A program made the translations under genes and the position numbers. From Callaeas wilsoni (lineage: Eukaryota > Chordata > Aves > Passeriformes > Callaeidae), in the NCBI GenBank assembly GCA_013398955.1, contig VWPU01009715.1, positions 1-64,000 on the forward strand: 64,000 nucleotides of DNA, written 5' to 3'. The notes under the pieces were generated by a model, which did not search any database, was not told the DNA's origin, and worked only from the letters and a program-made list of their open reading frames with translations. This document shows positions 62,301 through 64,000 of this stretch, piece after piece; the stretch's first letter is position 1, and every line of letters starts with the position of its first letter.

Positions 62301-63214
62301 ATGATGGTTAGAGACAATATACTATTTAACAGGAACAACAGGCCACAGGGATTTCCTGAGAAGTGTATTGCACTCAGGATTTGAGGTTTTTTATTTCCCT
62401 CAATTACGCTACTTATAATAGCTAACTTTAAAACATTCACAATGGTAAAATATTAAAAAATATGCTGGCTTTACTCCAGAGAAGCTGCTGCCTTAGTAAA
62501 CCATGAAGACTCATTAGGAAAAATGCATCTGATTTGTTCAATATTGCAAAACCTGCATGAAGCAAAAACACTGTTATAATTCAGTTGCCTTGAGTGGTCA
62601 ATACAGGGCACAAATCTACACAAAAGTTACACATATTAATAATTTGCTTCAAAATAATTAAGCCTAACTCAACAGTTACAATGCAGTTTGCCATGGTAAT
62701 TCCTTCTGAACCTAGAGTCATTGAGAAAAATACACAAATTTAACTGAAAATTTGTCATTTTCAAGACTTGTATTCTTAAGTCATTTTGTGACACTCAAAA
62801 ATACTATATGTGCTTTCAAAAAATATTTCCAACAACATGACATTGGAAAGACTGATGTTCCTAATTTTTAAATTTTGCTGGAAGATGCCTAATTAATTGT
62901 TCCTGCCTTCTCTACGTAGAGATCTTTCTTTTTTTTTGGTCTTGATATTCTACATTGAACTGGTAATGATTTAGAACAAAACAATCCTCCTCTTTAATTC
63001 TTTTTAAAGAACGTTAAAGGAAACATAGGTGAAAGACAGTCCATCAAAATTCTAAACACAGCTTTTTGAATCTTCAACAAACCTTTAAATGAGGCAGAGC
63101 AGAGAGTAGTTAAAAATTACTTACCACACAATGGCTAATCTTGGAATTGTAAACATTAAAGCTGGTTCATAGTCATCTATCATATCTTGAGTGAGGTATC
63201 CAAGCCTTAAGGCT
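11257..63214 (-). CDS. ZFYVE28: ZFYVE28 (LST2), FYVE-domain endosomal regulator; nine-exon coding span, 5' end outside window
   Basis: This is the overall coding span; exons are listed separately. The joined frame gives about 757 residues: the end of the LST2 N-terminal domain ([33 protein letters not shown]), a 455-residue low-complexity middle, a conserved segment ([26 protein letters not shown]) and a C-terminal FYVE finger with WVPD, RRKHHCR and RVC motifs. Every exon junction keeps frame. In the literature, LST2 proteins bind PI3P on early endosomes and promote EGF-receptor degradation; monoubiquitination blocks endosomal targeting. The human protein is 887 residues. With about 210 upstream residues missing here, this bird protein would be about 970, the extra length probably being in the middle region. 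The start codon, promoter and first exons lie beyond 64000. Identity rests on remembered family sequence, and several segments match nearly word for word. Confidence 0.95.
11389..12308 (-). other. ZFYVE28: ZFYVE28 intron splitting the FYVE domain
   Basis: A 920-nt phase-0 intron, donor GTAACG, acceptor TTTTTCAG, between the two FYVE exons. The frames across 11.4-11.95 kb are open on both strands but show no family resemblance. No repeat was recognised. Confidence 0.9.
12309..12412 (-). CDS. ZFYVE28: ZFYVE28 coding exon, N-terminal half of FYVE zinc finger
   Basis: This 104-nt exon encodes [18 protein letters not shown] and [17 protein letters not shown]. It carries the FYVE signatures WVPD (the WxxD motif), the first zinc pair CTAC, and the basic RRKHHCR patch that contacts phosphatidylinositol 3-phosphate in this domain family, plus a further zinc-binding CRSC pair. 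The acceptor is TTCTGACAG|AT; the donor is GGCAAG|GTAACG, phase 0, splitting the FYVE finger between two exons directly after SCGK. No FYVE signature residue is missing. Confidence 0.97.
12413..22168 (-). other. ZFYVE28: ZFYVE28 intron, 9756 nt
   Basis: Donor GTATTT, acceptor TTTCTGACAG, phase 1. It is mostly AT-rich unique-looking sequence, with a G/T-rich tract near 14690-14735 and homopolymer runs. Frames at 14286-14597, 15473-15820 and 15875-16213 are short and unrecognised. I see no coding exon in frame and no repeat I can name. Confidence 0.85.
22169..22273 (-). CDS. ZFYVE28: ZFYVE28 coding exon just upstream of FYVE finger
   Basis: This 105-nt exon encodes [18 protein letters not shown] followed by [17 protein letters not shown]. 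It matches the human segment that leads into the FYVE domain ([24 protein letters not shown]). The acceptor is TTTTACAG|TT, completing Val; the donor is GAAG|GTATTT, phase 1, leaving the G of the Asp codon that starts DPPDWVPD in the next exon. Phases are 1 to 1. A 9.76-kb intron follows. Confidence 0.95.
22274..23843 (-). other. ZFYVE28: ZFYVE28 intron, 1570 nt
   Basis: Donor GTAAAA, acceptor TTTTACAG, phase 1. It is AT-rich with a short TTTA run at about 22852-22869 and purine-rich patches near 23110-23140. No other feature is visible. Confidence 0.9.
22852..22869. repeat. TTTA-type simple repeat
   Basis: ATTTATTTATTTATTTTTTT in the 1570-nt intron; a short imperfect tetramer run passing into poly-T. 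Confidence 0.75.
23844..23960 (-). CDS. ZFYVE28: ZFYVE28 coding exon ([15 protein letters not shown] segment)
   Basis: This 117-nt exon encodes [38 protein letters not shown]. The sequence is strongly conserved in vertebrate ZFYVE28 and continues the helical region from the previous exon (CISG-VADQLQ). The acceptor is the less common AAG form (CTCTAAG|GTG), giving G-V across the junction. The donor is AGAAAG|GTAAAA, phase 1. Phases are 1 to 1, so it could be skipped in frame. It lies only 568 nt after the preceding exon, the tightest spacing in the gene. Confidence 0.95.
23961..24528 (-). other. ZFYVE28: ZFYVE28 intron, 568 nt
   Basis: The shortest intron. Donor GTATGA, acceptor CTCTAAG (an AAG acceptor), phase 1. 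Plus-strand open frames at 24077-24449 lie wholly within it and are antisense noise. Confidence 0.9.
24529..24683 (-). CDS. ZFYVE28: ZFYVE28 coding exon, conserved helical segment before FYVE domain
   Basis: This 155-nt exon encodes [36 protein letters not shown] and [15 protein letters not shown]. The last two blocks are conserved in LST2 proteins and look helical. The acceptor is TCTCTGACAG|C, completing Ser after the preceding phase-2 exon. The donor is TCTCAG|GTATGA, leaving one base of a glycine codon (phase 1). Frame is open throughout and joins both neighbours. Confidence 0.95.
29127..29187 (-). mobile_element. Short CR1 3'-end remnant, minus orientation
   Basis: ATCACAGAATCAAAGCATGG followed by TTAGGACTGGAAGAGAGCTT reads as the reverse complement of a diverged CR1 3' end (the usual form is AGAATCATAGAATGG then TTGGAAGGGACC). 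Only about 60 bp are recognisable. It is in the same orientation as ZFYVE28. Confidence 0.65.
31521..31952 (+). other. Unrecognised 144-codon open frame in an intron
   Basis: Open for 144 codons to a stop at about 31952, on the strand opposite ZFYVE28. It has no ATG near its start. The first half is leucine- and glutamine-rich and helix-like ([33 protein letters not shown]); the second half is unremarkable. I recognise no family. Its 5' half is richer in GC than the surrounding intron. It may be a chance frame, a decayed retrocopy or part of an unclassified repeat. It is not called as a gene. Confidence 0.25.
34755..35575 (+). mobile_element. CR1 LINE fragment, lacking the 3' tail
   Basis: About 820 bp in plus orientation. 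It matches CR1 reverse-transcriptase sequence, including [17 protein letters not shown] near 34940-35000, where the FADD catalytic motif is still readable. Later come the CR1 3' region words CTCCTGTGTCCAGCTGTGG and ACCAGGAGAGGTTTCAT (near 35530). It stops at about 35575 without the ATTCTATG repeat tail, so the 3' end was lost or diverged. Frames are broken. Confidence 0.88.
38783..38814 (+). mobile_element. Very short CR1 3'-end remnant
   Basis: GGGCCCTTCCAACTCAGAAT followed by ATTCTGT resembles the CR1 end AGGTCCCTTCCAACTC...ATTCTATGA. Only about 30 bp match, so this is tentative; upstream sequence is not clearly CR1. Confidence 0.45.
39286..39390 (-). CDS. ZFYVE28: ZFYVE28 coding exon, serine-rich, symmetric phase 2-2
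   Basis: This 105-nt exon encodes [16 protein letters not shown] followed by [18 protein letters not shown]. The [12 protein letters not shown] core is a recognisable ZFYVE28 segment. The first T completes a serine codon with the preceding exon (AG|T). The donor is CTGAG|GTAATA, phase 2. The acceptor region holds two AG dinucleotides seven bases apart (TTTTTTCAG then TTCTCAG); only the upstream one keeps frame. Entry and exit phases are the same, so the exon can be skipped without a frameshift. It sits alone, about 11.5 kb after the large exon and 14.6 kb before the next. Confidence 0.88.
41240..41815 (+). mobile_element. Probable second avian ERV LTR (solo)
   Basis: The stretch is denser in GC and CpG than the surrounding intron and reads like a passerine ERV LTR. 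It contains GTATAAATAA at about 41524-41533 as a possible TATA box and AATAAA near 41798 as a possible polyadenylation signal. The body includes GGACTAAGTCTGGATCCAGC. No retroviral coding sequence flanks it. Family naming is from recognition by eye and both ends are approximate; the left end could extend to about 41170. Confidence 0.5.
46120..47296 (+). mobile_element. CR1 LINE, 5'-truncated, intact 3' tail
   Basis: About 1.18 kb of a chicken-repeat-1 retrotransposon in plus orientation. The 5' part encodes reverse-transcriptase remnants: [13 protein letters not shown] near 46195-46230, GIPQGS near 46352, and the catalytic-box region [10 protein letters not shown], where the usual FADD is FAND. 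It ends in the typical CR1 3' end AGGTCCCTTCCAACC and ATTCTATGATTCTATGA at 47280-47296. Frames are interrupted, so it is dead. The 195-residue minus-strand frame across it is an antisense artefact. It opposes ZFYVE28. Confidence 0.92.
47280..47296 (+). repeat. CR1 terminal ATTCTATG tandem units
   Basis: Two consecutive ATTCTATG-type units followed by A close the CR1 copy. CR1 lacks a poly(A) tail and ends in such short direct repeats, so this fixes the element's 3' end. Confidence 0.9.
49043..49357 (-). other. Unexplained minus-strand open frame after a splice-acceptor-like site
   Basis: In ZFYVE28 orientation, TACTTTTTCAG at about 49270-49260 is followed by a frame reading [19 protein letters not shown] and then [18 protein letters not shown]. 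It keeps several CpG dinucleotides in a CpG-poor intron. The preceding ZFYVE28 exon ends in phase 2, and joining there leads to a stop after eight codons, so it is not a normal coding exon of this gene. No family was recognised. Confidence 0.2.
50881..52245 (-). CDS. ZFYVE28: ZFYVE28 large central exon, disordered acidic/serine-rich region
   Basis: This 1365-nt exon encodes about 455 residues. It opens with [18 protein letters not shown], completing the N-terminal domain. Then come [18 protein letters not shown] (about residue 61) with [26 protein letters not shown], an SDLSNNNN tract, the conserved [16 protein letters not shown] with [15 protein letters not shown], and a cysteine cluster [17 protein letters not shown]. 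Near the end is a basic stretch [19 protein letters not shown], finishing in KSRSSS. No folded domain is obvious in the middle; it is rich in Ser, Glu and Asp, as expected for the disordered linker of LST2. The acceptor is TTTTCAG|G, completing Arg after the GC donor; the donor is TCAAG|GTAAGA, phase 2. Open frames on the plus strand across this exon are antisense shadows. Confidence 0.96.
52824..53414 (+). mobile_element. Avian endogenous retrovirus solo LTR, antisense to ZFYVE28
   Basis: About 590 bp, beginning TGTTCTGGTTTTGACTGGCA and ending near CCACGACA (TG...CA ends). It resembles a common avian ERV LTR family. A TATA box (TATATAAAG) lies at 53101-53109 and an ATTAAA polyadenylation signal at 53285-53290, in the plus orientation, so it opposes the host gene. 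A perfect 12-bp palindrome lies at 53077-53088 just before the TATA box. No internal retroviral sequence, primer binding site or second LTR is present, so it is a solo LTR. I could not see a clear target-site duplication with these ends, so the edges may be off by several bases. Confidence 0.85.
53077..53088. promoter_or_regulatory. Perfect 12-bp palindrome in the LTR, upstream of its TATA box
   Basis: CCATATATATGG, 13 bases before the LTR TATA box. It resembles a stretched CArG box (CC, A/T core, GG), but the core is 8 rather than 6 bases, so serum-response-factor binding is doubtful. It may be an LTR promoter element. Confidence 0.35.
53858..53873. repeat. AAT microsatellite
   Basis: About five AAT units inside the GC-AG intron. 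Short and probably polymorphic at most; no functional implication. Confidence 0.85.
56910..57030. promoter_or_regulatory. Small CpG-rich patch inside a ZFYVE28 intron
   Basis: About ten CpG dinucleotides in roughly 110 bases (CACGCGCATC, CCCGCTCCCGCTGCGCTC, CCGCGCTG) inside otherwise CpG-poor, AT-rich intron. In the ZFYVE28 sense it contains the GC-box-like AGCGGGAGCGGGAGG. It could be an internal promoter, an enhancer or the remnant of a GC-rich repeat. No TATA box or clear first exon was identified. Confidence 0.4.
60246..60347 (-). CDS. ZFYVE28: ZFYVE28 coding exon with non-canonical GC splice donor
   Basis: This 102-nt exon encodes [15 protein letters not shown] and then [18 protein letters not shown], the end of the conserved LST2 N-terminal domain. 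The acceptor is ATTACAG, and the first T completes the cysteine codon begun in the previous exon. The donor is AATAAG|GCAAGT, a GC-type donor with otherwise perfect consensus. The next GT, four bases further, would put the following exon out of frame, whereas the GC junction gives RKI-R-DLLQTL as in vertebrate orthologues. Length and phase (2 to 2) fit both neighbours. Confidence 0.93.
60348..63124 (-). other. ZFYVE28: ZFYVE28 intron, 2777 nt
   Basis: Donor GTAAGT (strong), acceptor AATTACAG, phase 2. It holds an AAAAC pentamer run at 60637-60656. No repeat family or open frame of interest is recognised. Confidence 0.9.
60637..60656. repeat. AAAAC pentamer microsatellite
   Basis: Four perfect AAAAC units in the 2777-nt ZFYVE28 intron. 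Confidence 0.9.
63125..63214 (-). CDS. ZFYVE28: ZFYVE28 coding exon (first in window), LST2 N-terminal domain
   Basis: This 90-nt exon encodes [17 protein letters not shown] followed by [12 protein letters not shown]. It belongs to the conserved N-terminal helical domain of LST2 proteins; the human counterpart reads RALDFGYLTQDM. The acceptor is CTGCTTAG, and the first base completes an arginine codon (AG|A), implying an upstream exon ending in phase 2 outside the window. The donor is TG|GTAAGT, splitting a cysteine codon completed by the next exon. The open frame continues upstream into the intron, but the pyrimidine tract and family similarity fix the start. Confidence 0.93.
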
Positions 63215-64000
63215 CTAAGCAGAAGAATAAAATTATTTAGTAAGACATCAAACTCTTGAAGAACACACTTCACTACGGAAAAAACTGAAAAAATTGTTAT
63301 AAGCCAAACCAAACTGATAGTATTTAACTCATGCACTGGTTTTGTACAATCTAAACCACTACATATATAACTGATTGCTTAAGTCTCTGCTGTAAAGAAA
63401 AAATAGTATAATAAAAACATGAATGCAAGAAAAAAATCCATTTAAACACTTAAAGCTTTTATAGTCATTCAAAGTCCAATTTAGCTTTATGAAAGTTTTG
63501 CTATCTACTACTTCATGTCAAGCTTCAGCTTGATACTGAAAGCCACTGGTGCTGAAAATTTTTCAAATAAAATAAACATTTTTAAAGTAATAAGTGAAAG
63601 TACTTGGTTTCATTGTCAAATATAAATTGCTCTAATTATCAAGGTCAATCTCCCCGCTAACTAACAAAAAACCTAAAAAACCCACCCAAGAACAGCCCAG
63701 TTCTACACAGTAACTTTTACTCAAGTCTAAGGATTTAATATTTAGGGGAGACTTCACTGTCCTCAAATAACTTCTCAAATGTCTTAAACCCCTTTTAAAC
63801 TAAACCCCATTTTGTTTGGATTTTTTACTTGACTATATTTTCCAGGTTTCTTCACAATTTCCAGATTTCACCATATGTTTCATAACACCCTCAAATTTCT
63901 TCTCTGACTTGTGCATATGAGCGTTTAAGATTGCACTGAAAACTGTACATTAGTCCTGCTTTTGGTCTCCAAAAGAATGGAAAAAACTTTTTCTTACTCC
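63215..64000 (-). other. ZFYVE28: ZFYVE28 intron, 3' part only, continues past the right edge
   Basis: Sequence upstream of the first visible exon, ending in the acceptor TTCTGCTTAG. It is AT-rich and no coding exon is seen before the window edge. The preceding exon should end in phase 2. Confidence 0.85.

Noticed and set aside
1..64000. CRISPR arrays, bacterial operons, phage or plasmid modules
   Set aside because: Split genes, CR1 and LTR elements show this is vertebrate DNA; no regularly spaced repeats are seen.
1..64000. tRNA, rRNA or snoRNA genes
   Set aside because: No cloverleaf, A/B box pair or conserved rRNA segment was recognised on reading; a covariance-model search would be needed to exclude small intronic RNAs.

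Overview
The window is vertebrate nuclear DNA, almost certainly from a bird. Three things point to this: CR1-type LINE fragments, one ending in the avian CR1 3' tail (tandem ATTCTATG units); avian-style endogenous retroviral LTRs; and small exons separated by AT-rich introns. A passerine or other neoavian bird is likely from the LTR types, but this rests on recognition by eye.

One protein-coding gene dominates. It is ZFYVE28 (LST2, lateral signaling target protein 2 homolog) on the minus strand. Nine coding exons were placed by reading splice sites and checking reading frame across every junction. In transcript order they are 63214-63125, 60347-60246, 52245-50881, 39390-39286, 24683-24529, 23960-23844, 22273-22169, 12412-12309 and 11388-11257 (stop). 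The phases join without a break and give about 757 residues. They cover the end of the N-terminal LST2 domain, the long disordered middle, and the C-terminal FYVE zinc finger. The 5' exons (start codon and roughly the first 210 residues) lie beyond 64000. One intron, 60245-52246, has a GC donor instead of GT.

Layout: 1-190 is a dense CpG island at the left edge, probably the promoter end of the next gene (MXD4 by conserved vertebrate gene order, which is inference). From about 191 to 10.5 kb is intergenic DNA with no supported gene. From about 10.5 to 11.26 kb is the likely ZFYVE28 3' UTR. From 11.26 kb to the right edge everything lies within ZFYVE28. The introns hold an antisense solo LTR (about 52.82-53.41 kb), a probable second LTR (about 41.2-41.8 kb), two sizeable CR1 copies (about 34.75-35.58 and 46.12-47.30 kb), two short CR1 tails (29.13 and 38.78 kb), a small CpG-rich patch (56.91-57.03 kb) and some unexplained open frames.

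I did not find an undescribed multi-gene system. The best leads are the GC-AG intron, a tandem splice acceptor whose alternative use would cut off the FYVE domain, symmetric exons that can be skipped in frame, the intronic CpG patch as a possible internal promoter, and an unexplained 144-codon open frame at 31.5 kb.
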